Shown piece after piece: positions 33,424 through 42,573 of a stretch of 64,000 nt of DNA. Both the position numbers and the translations under genes were made by a program. A model generated the notes under the pieces. It was not told the origin of the DNA and did not search any database. It saw only the letters and a program-made list of their open reading frames with translations. The DNA is from Lutibacter sp. Its GTDB lineage: Bacteria; Bacteroidota; Bacteroidia; Flavobacteriales; Flavobacteriaceae. The DNA lies in assembly GCA_021647265.1 (NCBI GenBank), contig JAKIVA010000008.1:7975-71974 (forward strand), read 5' to 3'. Within the stretch, counting starts at the first letter, position 1; every line of letters starts with the position of its first letter.

Positions 33424-35265
33424 CTAAAAATTTAAGATTAATTTTAATTTATAATTTCTATTTGGCATAGGTCTATATGCCACATTTTGGTATTTTTCGT
33501 TAAAAATATTTTGAACTTTAAAAGTTATTGTTGTCGTTAATTTTCTTTTATTTGGTAACACATAACTAATACCAACATCTGAAACATCATACGAACTTAA
33601 ATTATTATAATTATCCGTTGTGGTATAAACACTACCGTTATAAAGCAATTGATAATAAGTCGAAATATTTTTATAATTAAGTGATAATGTTGATGTTACC
33701 TTGTGTTTTGGCACGTAAATTAATTGATTATTTGTTTTGCTATTTTTTGAAATGGTATATCCATAATTTGTTAAAAAAGACATTTGAGTACTCCCAATTT
33801 TTTTAGATATGTTGTATTGAAATTCAATTCCATAACTTTCAACTTCTTGAATATTAATTGGAGACCAAATATTATTTGTGTTTGGTAACCACTTTATCAT
33901 ATCTTCAGATTTGATATAATATCCTGTTAAATTGAATTTTTGAGAATTAAAATTAAAGTCATTTCCTATTTCAAATTGGTATGAATTTTCTGGTTTTAAA
34001 TCTACATTTCCTCCAGGAACCCAGTATAAATCATTAAATGTTGGGATTCTATAATTTTTAGAGGTATTAAACTTTAAGGTATACAATTTTGTAATTTGAA
34101 GGTTTGATCCTATTGAAAAAATAAATGGAATGTTGTATTGACTTGTAACTTCTGTTCTTACATTTACACTATAATCAATTTTTGAGGTTAACTTATGATT
34201 AAGTAAAAAAACAGCGGAAAACACATCTCTTTGATTATCTCCTATATTACTGCCTGTACCATTTACACCATTATATTCTAATATTCCTTTTAATTCTATA
34301 TCATACGATTTCAGGTAAAGAGAAGCATCGTATTTTGCAACAAAAGTAGTTACTTTTCCAAAAGAATATTGGTCAATATTCTCACTGTTTGGAAAGTACT
34401 TATAGTCTTCATAAATATGTGCAAAATTTATATTAGATGAGAATTTTTTAGTCAAAAAATCTAGTACCACTAAGGTTTTAGAATTTGTGTTTTCGTATGC
34501 ATCTTTTGCATTATAGGTTAATGTTCCCGACAAATTTCTATCATTAAAACTTGAATTGTGAAATAACTTTAGCAATACATTATCGTTTATAAAATACCCT
34601 GCATTAAAATTAAACGCCAAGAAATTATAGGCACCATTTTTATTTTTTTCATCATAACCTAAGTACTCATAATCATTTTCAGAATTCTTATAATCAATTC
34701 CTACAGCAACATATTTTTTATCAGTACCTGCACTTAATTTATATGAAGTGTTTAGTGTGTTAAAACTACCATAAGATACTTGAAGCTCATTTTTAAAATG
34801 ATTGTAAAAATGAAAAGAATTATTAAGGTGAATACTGCCTCCAATAGCTCCACTGCCATATTGTACGGAGCTTCCTCCACTTTTAACACTAATATTATTG
34901 TAATTTACAATCGAAATATTATTGAAATCTGCTTGCCCCGTTAATTGAGAGTTTACATTTATACCATTCCAAATAACAGCTGTTTGTGAAGCATTTGTGC
35001 CTCTAAATGATGGTGAAGAAACCATTCCATAACCATTTTCCTTAAAATAAATTAACGTATTTAAACTAAGTAAATTAGTTAATGAAGTTTGCGTTTTAAT
35101 TATAGAATCTGAAATTTCGTTCACATTGAATCCTGTTGAAAAATTCTTCAATTTAACATCACTTAAAACAACAATGTCTAAAGTAACAATCGAATCTTTC
35201 TGCCCATAAGAACTCCAATTATGAATAAGAAATAAAAAAAATAAAAATCTGCTAAATTGCTTCAT
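33424..35265 (-). CDS. btuB: BtuB-like TonB-dependent receptor, predicted cobalamin transporter
   Basis: This 613-residue receptor is the size of BtuB rather than of SusC-type receptors. It has a signal peptide (FLFFLFLIHNWSSYGQ) and a TonB-box-like start (DSIVTLDIVVLSD). The plug contains SPSFRGTNASQTAVIWNGINVNSQLTGQ and SVQYGSGAIGGSIHLNNS, and the barrel ends in MPNRNYKLKLILNF. It lacks the N-terminal carboxypeptidase-like domain. A cobalamin riboswitch lies directly upstream on the same strand, so expression should fall when B12 is plentiful. The BtuG-like gene follows after four bases. Function as a B12 receptor is inferred from riboswitch and neighbours. Confidence 0.9.
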   Translation of the reverse strand: MKQFSRFLFFLFLIHNWSSYGQKDSIVTLDIVVLSDVKLKNFSTGFNVNEISDSIIKTQTSLTNLLSLNTLIYFKENGYGMVSSPSFRGTNASQTAVIWNGINVNSQLTGQADFNNISIVNYNNISVKSGGSSVQYGSGAIGGSIHLNNSFHFYNHFKNELQVSYGSFNTLNTSYKLSAGTDKKYVAVGIDYKNSENDYEYLGYDEKNKNGAYNFLAFNFNAGYFINDNVLLKLFHNSSFNDRNLSGTLTYNAKDAYENTNSKTLVVLDFLTKKFSSNINFAHIYEDYKYFPNSENIDQYSFGKVTTFVAKYDASLYLKSYDIELKGILEYNGVNGTGSNIGDNQRDVFSAVFLLNHKLTSKIDYSVNVRTEVTSQYNIPFIFSIGSNLQITKLYTLKFNTSKNYRIPTFNDLYWVPGGNVDLKPENSYQFEIGNDFNFNSQKFNLTGYYIKSEDMIKWLPNTNNIWSPINIQEVESYGIEFQYNISKKIGSTQMSFLTNYGYTISKNSKTNNQLIYVPKHKVTSTLSLNYKNISTYYQLLYNGSVYTTTDNYNNLSSYDVSDVGISYVLPNKRKLTTTITFKVQNIFNEKYQNVAYRPMPNRNYKLKLILNF

Positions 35266-35304
35266 ACTTAATTTACTTTTCTCCCGAAAGTGTTAATTAA
35301 AATG

Positions 35305-35456
35305 ATTTGGCAGGTCTCCTGGCTCACGTATTGTTATTCACCTTCCCATTTAAAAATAAACAGTGGTTACAAAGTTTAATAACAACCATCGAATAATTTC
35401 GACAAAGCTTACAGTTGCGGGTACAGCTTCGGTTTTTAACCGAATTCCCTTTTAAT
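35305..35456 (-). promoter_or_regulatory. Cobalamin riboswitch
   Basis: On the minus strand the region shows the conserved elements in order: AAAAGGGAATTCGGT, GAAGCTGTACCCGCAACTGTAA, a variable arm, ATGGGAAGGTG and the B12 box GCCAGGAGACCTGCC (35323-35309). This is the adenosylcobalamin-binding fold that switches off downstream expression when B12 is bound. It ends about 40 bases before the btuB-like start codon, consistent with translational control. No clear terminator hairpin lies between. Confidence 0.95.
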
Positions 35457-35465
35457 TTATGTATA

Positions 35466-35496
35466 CAGAAGTATAGATAAAAACCATAATCGGCAA
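35466..35496 (-). promoter_or_regulatory. Candidate promoter of the riboswitch/btuB transcript
   Basis: The minus strand has TTG (35496-35494), 20 bases, then TACTTCTG (35473-35466), one mismatch from TAnnTTTG. The start site would fall just ahead of the riboswitch. Confidence 0.4.
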
Positions 35497-35520
35497 CAAA
35501 TTTAATTAATTGAGCGCAAT

Positions 35521-35553
35521 TTGTACCATTAAATGTATAAAATATTACATTTG
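35521..35553 (+). promoter_or_regulatory. Candidate promoter of the btuF-like gene
   Basis: TTG at 35521-35523, a 22-base spacer and TACATTTG at 35546-35553 (exact TAnnTTTG) lie 17 bases ahead of the ATG at 35570. It diverges from the riboswitch promoter, leaving only a very short leader with no riboswitch on this strand. Confidence 0.5.
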
Positions 35554-35569
35554 TAAAAATTAATTTTTA

Positions 35570-36703
35570 ATGAAGCTGTTTCTTTTAAAATATTTAACAC
35601 CAATATTTCTTTTATTTCTCTTTTTTTCTTGTAAAGACAATCAGAATAAGAACTCATTTAATGAAGAAAATACTGTTAAAAACACCATCAAATACGCTAA
35701 GGGTTTTGATATTCAACACTTTAAAAACTACACAAAACTTATTATAAAAGCTCCTTACCAAAACTCAAAAGAAACTTTTGAATATATTTTAACTGATTCG
35801 TTAGATAAAGAACATTTAAATACCATAAAAACACCTTTGCAGTCAATTGTAGTAACTAGTACAACACATATACCAATGTTAGAATTATTAGGTGTTCAAG
35901 ATAAATTAATAGGGTTTCCAAATACGAACTATATTTCATCAAAAAAAACAAGATTACTGGTTGATAAAGGGGTGATAAAAGAGTTGGGGAATGAAGAGAG
36001 TATTAATACTGAATTGTTATTAGATTTACAGCCAGATGCAGTAATTGGCTTTTCTATAAATAGCAACAATAAAATGTTTACTGTTATTGAAAAATTTGGA
36101 ATCCCTGTACTCTTAAATGGTGACTGGCTAGAAGAAACTCCTCTTGGTAGAGCTGAATGGATTAAGTTTTTTGGTGTATTATTTAATAAAGAAAGTGAAG
36201 CTGATAGCATCTTTAAAAACATTGAAAAAAATTACTTAAATGCCAAATCTATTGCTTTAAAAGCTAAAAATGTGCCCACAATTATTTCTGGTGGACTTTT
36301 TAAAGATATTTGGAATTTACCTGCTGGAAATAGTTTTGAGGCTGCTTTTTTGCGTGATGCAAACACCAATTATTTATGGAAAAATTCTAGTGGTAAGGGT
36401 AGTTTATCTTTAAACATTGAAAACGTTTTTGAAAAAGGAAAAAATGCTGACTTATGGATTTCTCCTAGCTATTACAAAACTATAGAGCAACTTAAGAATG
36501 CCAACAGTATATATGCTGAATTTAAAGCATTTCAGCATCATAATATCTTTACATTTGTTAATAAAAGAGGTGAAAAAGGAGGTGTTCTTTATTTTGAATT
36601 AGCTCCTGCCCGACCAGATTTAGTATTGAAAGATATCATCAAAATTGCACATCCAGATTTATTAAAAGACTATGAGTTTACTTTCTATGAGAAATTAAAA
36701 TAG
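35570..36703 (+). CDS. BtuF-like ABC-transporter substrate-binding lipoprotein
   Basis: This 377-residue lipoprotein (lipobox LFFSC, Cys21) has the two-lobed helical-backbone metal-receptor fold. The first lobe carries SIVVTSTTHIPMLELLGVQDKLIGFPNTNYISS and LLLDLQPDAVIGFSI, the second IISGGLFKDIWNLPAGNSFEAAFLRDA and ARPDLVLKDIIKIAHPDLL. This fold binds cobalamin (BtuF) or siderophores and hands them to an inner-membrane ABC importer. Next to the riboswitch-controlled receptor it is most likely a B12 binder, but it is transcribed divergently without its own riboswitch. No BtuC or BtuD gene is in the window. Its 3' end overlaps convergent parC by nine bases. Confidence 0.88.
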   Translation: MKLFLLKYLTPIFLLFLFFSCKDNQNKNSFNEENTVKNTIKYAKGFDIQHFKNYTKLIIKAPYQNSKETFEYILTDSLDKEHLNTIKTPLQSIVVTSTTHIPMLELLGVQDKLIGFPNTNYISSKKTRLLVDKGVIKELGNEESINTELLLDLQPDAVIGFSINSNNKMFTVIEKFGIPVLLNGDWLEETPLGRAEWIKFFGVLFNKESEADSIFKNIEKNYLNAKSIALKAKNVPTIISGGLFKDIWNLPAGNSFEAAFLRDANTNYLWKNSSGKGSLSLNIENVFEKGKNADLWISPSYYKTIEQLKNANSIYAEFKAFQHHNIFTFVNKRGEKGGVLYFELAPARPDLVLKDIIKIAHPDLLKDYEFTFYEKLK

Positions 36704-39355
36704 TGTTATTTGCCCATCGTCTTCTGTCTTGGCATCATCACCACTTTTCTCTTTGTTTGAATTGGCCTTATTATTTTCAGGTGTTTTCTTCACACTGCTA
36801 TTATCAATTACCTCTTCATCATTTACTTCTACATCTTCAATTACTGGAGGCTCATAAGGTAACGGCTCTAGCAAATTCACTTGCTTTACTTTATCTGCAG
36901 TTAACTGATTGCCAAGGGCTTTAATTCCTTTAATTGCAATAAATTCTTCAAAATTAATAGTAATAGATTCTAAACTGCGTTTAGAAAAAATAATTTCAGC
37001 CACTGGTCTATAATCTGTTGCTACAATTTCTAATTGTGATTTAGGATGCTCAGAAATAAAGAGTTCTTCTTTATTCGGATTATCAATCATAAATCGTTTT
37101 ACGTAATACTTTTCTTTATCTCCATCGAAATAGATTGCTGAAATTGGTTTTGCTGGCACCCACTTTTCTAGTACAATCATATTAGAATCAAAATGAGTCG
37201 TTAGCTCTGGTTTTATAGTTTTAACTATTCCCTTTTGATTAATAACTAACAACCTGTCTTCTCCTTTAAATTCACCCAACAAATCTCCTCTTCCATCAAC
37301 ATTTAATCGTTGAGTTATATCATCAAACCATATTTTGCGAGGTTTAAGTGTAGAAACACCTTCAGATTTTAATTCAATTTTTCTAATGGTGTTTTTAGTA
37401 ACTCTATTCCCTCTAACACCTCTACCTTTAATTGCTAAATTTGAAAAATCTATATCCCATTTTAATTTTTTAACACCTCCTACAGCACGTAAATTAATAG
37501 TTACAGTTTCAGCCTCACCGTTAGGATTTGCAGTAAAATATTGTACAATTGAGGCTTTATTCCCTACGGTTAAATTGTATTCTTTATCACGTGTTACTCC
37601 TGTAACATTAAAACGTTTCATATAACTTGGACCGCTTCTACCATCTCGGTAAATCATATTGTAAACCGTACGTTTATCATTCTTTTTAAATACTGCAACA
37701 TGAATAATATCTTTACCTACAAAAGTTTTACTATCTACTCTAGTAACCATCATTACTCCATCCTTTCTAAAAATAATAACATCATCAATATCAGCACAAT
37801 CGGCCACGTATTCATCTCGTTTTAAGGATGTACCTACAAAACCCTCTTCTCTATTAACGTATAGTTTTGTATTGCGCATTACAACTTTTGTTGCTACAAT
37901 ATCATCAAATAAACGTATCTCTGTTTTGCGTTCTTTTCCTTTTCCGTATTTGGTTTTTAAATTTTTAAAATAATCAATAGCATAATCTATTATATTTGCT
38001 AAATGCTGTTTAACAATTTTAATCTTTTCTTCTAAACTTTCTATTAATTGTTTAGCTTTATCAATATCAAATTTTGATATTTTTTTAATACGTATTTCTG
38101 TCAAACGAATAATATCTTCCTCTGTAATAGCACGTTTCAAGTGTTTTATGTAAGGTTTCAAACCTTTATCAATCGCTTTTATTACGCCTTTCCAAGTTTC
38201 TTGTTCTTCAATATCTCTATAAATTCTTTTTTCAATAAAAATACGCTCTAACGAGGCAAAATGCCACTGTTCTTCCAATTCATTTAATTGAATTTCAAGC
38301 TCTTGTTTTAAAAGTTCAACGGTATGTTGTGTTGAAAGTTTTAAAATTTCGGAGACACCAATAAAAACAGGTTTATTATCTTCAATAACACAACACAGAG
38401 GTGAAATAGAGTTTTCACAATTGGTAAATGCATATAAAGCATCAATTGTTTTATCAGGTGAAATACCATTTGGCAAATGCACTAAGATTTCAACATTTGC
38501 AGCTGTATTATCTTCTATTTTTTTTATCTTAATTTTTCCTTTTTCATTTGCTTTTAAAATAGAATCTATTAAAGTTGTAGTTGTAGTACCAAAAGGTATT
38601 TCTGAAATAACCAGCGTTTTTTTATCTAGTTGAAAAATTTTAGCTCGTACTCTAATTTTCCCACCTCGTTTTCCATCATTATAATTGGATACATCTGCAA
38701 TTCCTCCAGTTAAAAAATCGGGTATCAATGTAAAACTCTTTCCTTTTAAATGCTTAATCGAAGCATCTATTAATTCTCTAAAATTATGTGGTAATATTTT
38801 GGTTGAAAGCCCTACCGCAATCCCTTCTGCTCCTTGTGCTAATAACATTGGGAACTTTACAGGTAAATCTATAGGCTCTTTTCTTCTTCCATCATAAGAC
38901 GCTTGCCATTTTGTAGTTTTTGGGTTAAATACCACCTCTAAGGCAAATTTTGATAATCGTGCTTCTATATAACGTGAAGCTGCTGCACGATCACCCGTTA
39001 AAATATTTCCCCAGTTCCCCTGCATATCAATCAACAGTTCTTTTTGCCCAATTTGCACCATTGCATCTGCAATGGAAGCATCGCCATGTGGGTGGTATTG
39101 CATGGTATGCCCTACAATATTTGCAACCTTATTGTAACGTCCATCATCCAAATCTTTCATAGAATGCAATATTCTACGTTGTACAGGTTTAAAGCCGTCT
39201 CTAATACCTGGTACTGCACGTTCTAAAATAACATACGAGGCATAGTCTAAAAACCAATCTTTATACATTCCCGTGACTTTGGTAATGGTTTCTTGGTTGT
39301 CAAATTCTTCGTTTATATTTTCATTGTATTCTTCTTCTTGCATATTGTCTCCCAT
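36695..39355 (-). CDS. parC: DNA topoisomerase IV subunit A
   Basis: ParC is the DNA-cleaving subunit that unlinks daughter chromosomes. The 886-residue protein has the breakage domain with catalytic Tyr129 (AAASRYIEARLS), the YHPHGDASIADAMVQIGQ segment, a long coiled coil (about residues 350-460) and a C-terminal beta-pinwheel without a GyrA box. The tail is acidic and low complexity (VNDEEVIDNSSVKKTPENNKANSNKEKSGDD). At the quinolone-contact positions, where E. coli ParC has Ser80 and Glu84, it has Ala93 and Asp97. It is downstream of parE on the same strand, with a palindromic repeat between. The absence of the GyrA box and the partner's size favour ParC over GyrA. Confidence 0.93.
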   Translation of the reverse strand: MGDNMQEEEYNENINEEFDNQETITKVTGMYKDWFLDYASYVILERAVPGIRDGFKPVQRRILHSMKDLDDGRYNKVANIVGHTMQYHPHGDASIADAMVQIGQKELLIDMQGNWGNILTGDRAAASRYIEARLSKFALEVVFNPKTTKWQASYDGRRKEPIDLPVKFPMLLAQGAEGIAVGLSTKILPHNFRELIDASIKHLKGKSFTLIPDFLTGGIADVSNYNDGKRGGKIRVRAKIFQLDKKTLVISEIPFGTTTTTLIDSILKANEKGKIKIKKIEDNTAANVEILVHLPNGISPDKTIDALYAFTNCENSISPLCCVIEDNKPVFIGVSEILKLSTQHTVELLKQELEIQLNELEEQWHFASLERIFIEKRIYRDIEEQETWKGVIKAIDKGLKPYIKHLKRAITEEDIIRLTEIRIKKISKFDIDKAKQLIESLEEKIKIVKQHLANIIDYAIDYFKNLKTKYGKGKERKTEIRLFDDIVATKVVMRNTKLYVNREEGFVGTSLKRDEYVADCADIDDVIIFRKDGVMMVTRVDSKTFVGKDIIHVAVFKKNDKRTVYNMIYRDGRSGPSYMKRFNVTGVTRDKEYNLTVGNKASIVQYFTANPNGEAETVTINLRAVGGVKKLKWDIDFSNLAIKGRGVRGNRVTKNTIRKIELKSEGVSTLKPRKIWFDDITQRLNVDGRGDLLGEFKGEDRLLVINQKGIVKTIKPELTTHFDSNMIVLEKWVPAKPISAIYFDGDKEKYYVKRFMIDNPNKEELFISEHPKSQLEIVATDYRPVAEIIFSKRSLESITINFEEFIAIKGIKALGNQLTADKVKQVNLLEPLPYEPPVIEDVEVNDEEVIDNSSVKKTPENNKANSNKEKSGDDAKTEDDGQITLF

Positions 39356-39360
39356 CCTTA

Positions 39361-39508
39361 ATCCTTCCCAAAGGGAAGATTTTTTATCATTCCTGCGAAG
39401 GCAAGAATCTATACTAACTTTTTATTTTTTAATTAAATTTATCTATTTCTTAAAGCTTTGTGCTACTTTTTAACTTAATTTTAGATTCCTGCCTACGCAG
39501 GAATGACA
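39361..39508. repeat. Palindromic repeats between parE and parC
   Basis: ATCCTTCCCAAAGGGAAGAT (39361-39380) is itself a near palindrome. After it, ATCATTCCTGCGAAGGCAAGAATCTA (from 39386) recurs inverted as TAGATTCCTGCCTACGCAGGAATGAC (ending 39507), with about 70 AT-rich bases between. These are common flavobacterial intergenic element types and have no coding capacity. Confidence 0.75.
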
Positions 39509-39529
39509 GTTAGAATCTAACCTTTATAT

Positions 39530-41383
39530 TTATTCCTCTACGATATCTAGTTCTACTTTTAAATTTTCAATAATAAATTTTTGTCTGTCAGGTGTATTCT
39601 TTCCCATATAAAACTCCAATAATTTATCAATAGACATTTCTTTATCGAGCATAATAGGATCTAATCGAATATCTTTTCCTATAAAATGAACAAATTCATC
39701 TGGTGATATTTCTCCCAACCCTTTAAATCGAGTTATCTCAGGCTTCCCTTTTAAATTATCAATTGCATGTTGCTTTTCTTCAGGTGAATAGCAATAAAAC
39801 GTTTGTTTTTTATCACGCACTCTAAACAATGGCGTATCTAAAATAAACAAATGTCCTTCTTTAATTAACTCAGGAAAAAATTGTAAAAAGAACGTAATTA
39901 ACAGCAATCTAATGTGCATACCATCAACATCTGCATCAGTAGCAATTACAATATTATTATAACGTAAATCTTCTAAACCATCTTCAATATTCAATGCTGC
40001 TTGTAACAGATTAAATTCTTCGTTTTCATACACAATTTTTTTACTCATATTGTAGGAGTTCAAAGGCTTTCCCCGTAAACTAAAAACGGCTTGCGTATTT
40101 ACATCTCTCGATTTTGTAATAGAACCACTTGCTGAATCTCCTTCGGTAATAAACAAAGTACTTTCTAAACGATTGTCTTTTTTTAAATCGTTTAAATGAA
40201 CTCTACAATCTCGTAATTTTTTATTGTGTAAACTTGCTTTTTTTGCACGTTCACGTGCTAGTTTTCTAATTCCAGATAAATCTTTTCGTTCTTTTTCTGC
40301 TTGTAAAATTTTCTTTTGAATTTTTTCAGCTACGTCTGGATTTTTATGCAAGTAGTTATCTAAATTCGTTTTTACAAAATCACTAATAAAGGTACGAACC
40401 GTTGGTAAACCTCCACCCATTTCTGTGGAACCTAATTTTGTTTTGGTCTGACTCTCAAAAACAGGCTCCATCACTTTTACACTAATTGCTGAAACTATAG
40501 ATTTCCGAATGTCTGAAGCTTCGTAATTTTTACCAAAAAAATCACGTATTGTTTTTACAATAGCTTCTCTAAAAGCATTTTGATGTGTACCTCCTTGTGT
40601 AGTATGCTGCCCATTTACAAAAGAGTGGTATTCTTCACTGTATTGTGCTTTGCTATATGTTAGTGCAACTTCAATATCTTCTCCTTTAAGGTGAATAATT
40701 GGAAACAACATAAACTCATCTGCTATATTTTCTTCTAATAAATCTTTCAATCCATTCTCAGAAAAATATTTTTCCCCATTAAAAACAATTGTTAACCCCG
40801 TGTTTAAATACACATAGTTTTTAATCATTTTTACAATGTATTCACTTCTGTATTTATATTTTGAAAATATTTCTTTATCCGGTACAAAGGTTACTTTAGT
40901 CCCTTTACGTTGGGAAGAATCATGAGCCTCTTCATTTGTTGTAATATCTCCTGCTGAAAACTCAGCAAATGCTGTTTGTCCATCGCGAATAGATTGTACT
41001 TTAAAATACGATGAGAGTGCGTTAACAGCCTTAGTTCCTACTCCATTTAACCCTACAGATTTTTTGAATGCGCGTGAATCGTACTTTCCTCCTGTGTTCA
41101 TTTTTGAAACTACATCTACTACTTTTCCTAGTGGAATACCACGTCCATAGTCACGAACAGTAACTGTATTCTCTTTTACAGAAACTTCAATGGTTTTTCC
41201 GGCACCCATTACGTATTCATCAATGGAGTTGTCTAAGACTTCCTTTATTAAAATATAAATTCCATCATCAGGTGATGAACCATCACCCAATTTACCTATA
41301 TACATTCCCGGACGCATTCTTATATGCTCTTTCCAATCGAGTGAACGGATATTATCCTCAGTATATGCTGCTTGTTTAGCCAT
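39530..41383 (-). CDS. parE: DNA topoisomerase IV subunit B
   Basis: ParE is the ATPase subunit of topoisomerase IV. The 617-residue protein has the GHKL ATP-binding domain (LIKEVLDNSIDEYVMGAG, then VRDYGRGIPLGKVVDVVSKMNTGGKYDS and KKSVGLNGVGTKAVNALS), the transducer domain, and the TOPRIM domain (FITEGDSASGSITKSRD and ATDADVDGMHIRLLL). It lacks the roughly 170-residue insert of many gram-negative GyrB proteins, which supports ParE. It is first in the parE-parC pair. The 300-base region upstream is shared with the divergent gene at 41744. Confidence 0.94.
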   Translation of the reverse strand: MAKQAAYTEDNIRSLDWKEHIRMRPGMYIGKLGDGSSPDDGIYILIKEVLDNSIDEYVMGAGKTIEVSVKENTVTVRDYGRGIPLGKVVDVVSKMNTGGKYDSRAFKKSVGLNGVGTKAVNALSSYFKVQSIRDGQTAFAEFSAGDITTNEEAHDSSQRKGTKVTFVPDKEIFSKYKYRSEYIVKMIKNYVYLNTGLTIVFNGEKYFSENGLKDLLEENIADEFMLFPIIHLKGEDIEVALTYSKAQYSEEYHSFVNGQHTTQGGTHQNAFREAIVKTIRDFFGKNYEASDIRKSIVSAISVKVMEPVFESQTKTKLGSTEMGGGLPTVRTFISDFVKTNLDNYLHKNPDVAEKIQKKILQAEKERKDLSGIRKLARERAKKASLHNKKLRDCRVHLNDLKKDNRLESTLFITEGDSASGSITKSRDVNTQAVFSLRGKPLNSYNMSKKIVYENEEFNLLQAALNIEDGLEDLRYNNIVIATDADVDGMHIRLLLITFFLQFFPELIKEGHLFILDTPLFRVRDKKQTFYCYSPEEKQHAIDNLKGKPEITRFKGLGEISPDEFVHFIGKDIRLDPIMLDKEMSIDKLLEFYMGKNTPDRQKFIIENLKVELDIVEE

Positions 41384-41743
41384 TTAAATCTATAATATTC
41401 TTGAAGAGTCGCTAAAGTACAATTTTGACTTAAAATATAAAAAGAAGTCTGTTAAAATAATTATTAACAACCAGATTGTATAAACTTTGTTGTGAATGTA
41501 ACAACGTAAGAAATTCTCATAATTAAATTGAGTTGATTCCTAAAAGTTCAACCAAAACTTCCCACCAAATATTTAACCTATATAAGAATAACAGTTTAGC
41601 AATAATCAACTTAAGTTAACCTATTTTACTTTTTATACAATATTTATCATCTTTAAATGTTTATATCAAAACATTTCTATTTATTTATATAGTATATGGC
41701 ATTTTATACTAGGGTAAATATGAACATAAAATCCATCACTATA
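41384..41743. other. Intergenic region between divergent parE and the 41744 gene
   Basis: This AT-rich stretch of about 360 bases holds no RNA gene, strong hairpin or repeat that I can see. The codons at 41696-41743 form an open extension of the next gene but look like leader, since the signal peptide begins only at 41744. Promoters for both genes should lie here, but no TAnnTTTG copy is convincing. Confidence 0.5.
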
Positions 41744-42460
41744 ATGAGTAAATTAAAAAAGAATGCTTTTGTCTCAATACTGTTAGTTCAAATCTTTATA
41801 TTTTCTGTAGAATCAACTTATGCTCAATTTTCTATTGGCACATCTTATGGGATTCAAATACCTGGAAGGCAAGATCTTAAATTTAGACGCTATCAAGATG
41901 GCATCTTGGAAGAGAACATAAAAACCACAGAAGTACATTCATCTGTTACGCCAATCTTTAATATAAACGCAACTTATTATTTTAAAAAATTTGGGATTAG
42001 ATTAGACTATTACGGGTGGGAACATATAAGCGAAGCTAATGAGTTTTTGACTAATGAACTCCCTCCTTTCTATAGGATAGAACAAGGTAGAGAAGCCTTT
42101 TTCTTTAGTGTTTTGCGTAAATATCGTTTCCCTTTTTTAGGTAAAAACAGTAAGCAATCATCTGAAAAATATTCATTTTTCGGAATAGGAATTGGAGAAA
42201 CATTAACAGAAGTAGAACAAGGAAGAACACAGTGGAGAGCTGCATTTAAATTGTCTTACAGTCTCTCTTTACCTATAGCAAAAAAAGTAAGAGCCTTGTT
42301 AGAATTTAATTATTTACTTACTAGAGATATAGATACATTGCCAAATAAAAACGGATGGTTTGTTGATACATCAGGGAGATGGTTTCCTTTTAGATTTGGA
42401 CCACATTGGGATACACGTTATTATACATTTCAATTAGGATTACAATGGAATCTTTTTTAA
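41744..42460 (+). CDS. Predicted outer-membrane beta-barrel protein, unknown function
   Basis: I place the start at the internal ATG 41744 (MSKLKKNAFVSILLVQIFIF) because a signal peptide begins there and ends near STYAQF; in-frame ATGs at 41696 and 41720 would only add a non-signal leader. The mature part, about 210 residues, has alternating aromatic and polar stretches typical of small barrels: FSIGTSYGIQIPG, INATYYFKKFGIRLDYYGW, KYSFFGIGIGE, AAFKLSYSLSLPIAK, ALLEFNYLLTRD, and a C-terminal strand TFQLGLQWNLF. I recognise no specific family. It is an isolated gene convergent with ychF. Confidence 0.75.
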   Translation: MSKLKKNAFVSILLVQIFIFSVESTYAQFSIGTSYGIQIPGRQDLKFRRYQDGILEENIKTTEVHSSVTPIFNINATYYFKKFGIRLDYYGWEHISEANEFLTNELPPFYRIEQGREAFFFSVLRKYRFPFLGKNSKQSSEKYSFFGIGIGETLTEVEQGRTQWRAAFKLSYSLSLPIAKKVRALLEFNYLLTRDIDTLPNKNGWFVDTSGRWFPFRFGPHWDTRYYTFQLGLQWNLF

Positions 42461-42573
42461 TTGATTTTTACAATTCGCTTTCTTAAACTTTATGTATATC
42501 TAAAATCACCTCCTTAAAAAGGTTTTATATTTGAGACGGGGTAATAGTCTTGTTTTATAAGAAATAATGACAA

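Noticed and set aside
35309..35570. Riboswitch control of the btuF-like gene
   Set aside because: All conserved riboswitch elements read on the minus strand; the plus-strand gene starts beyond them with its own promoter.
36695..41383. DNA gyrase (gyrA/gyrB) instead of topoisomerase IV
   Set aside because: The A subunit has no GyrA box, the B subunit is 617 residues without the GyrB insert, and the adjacent parE-parC order fits topoisomerase IV.
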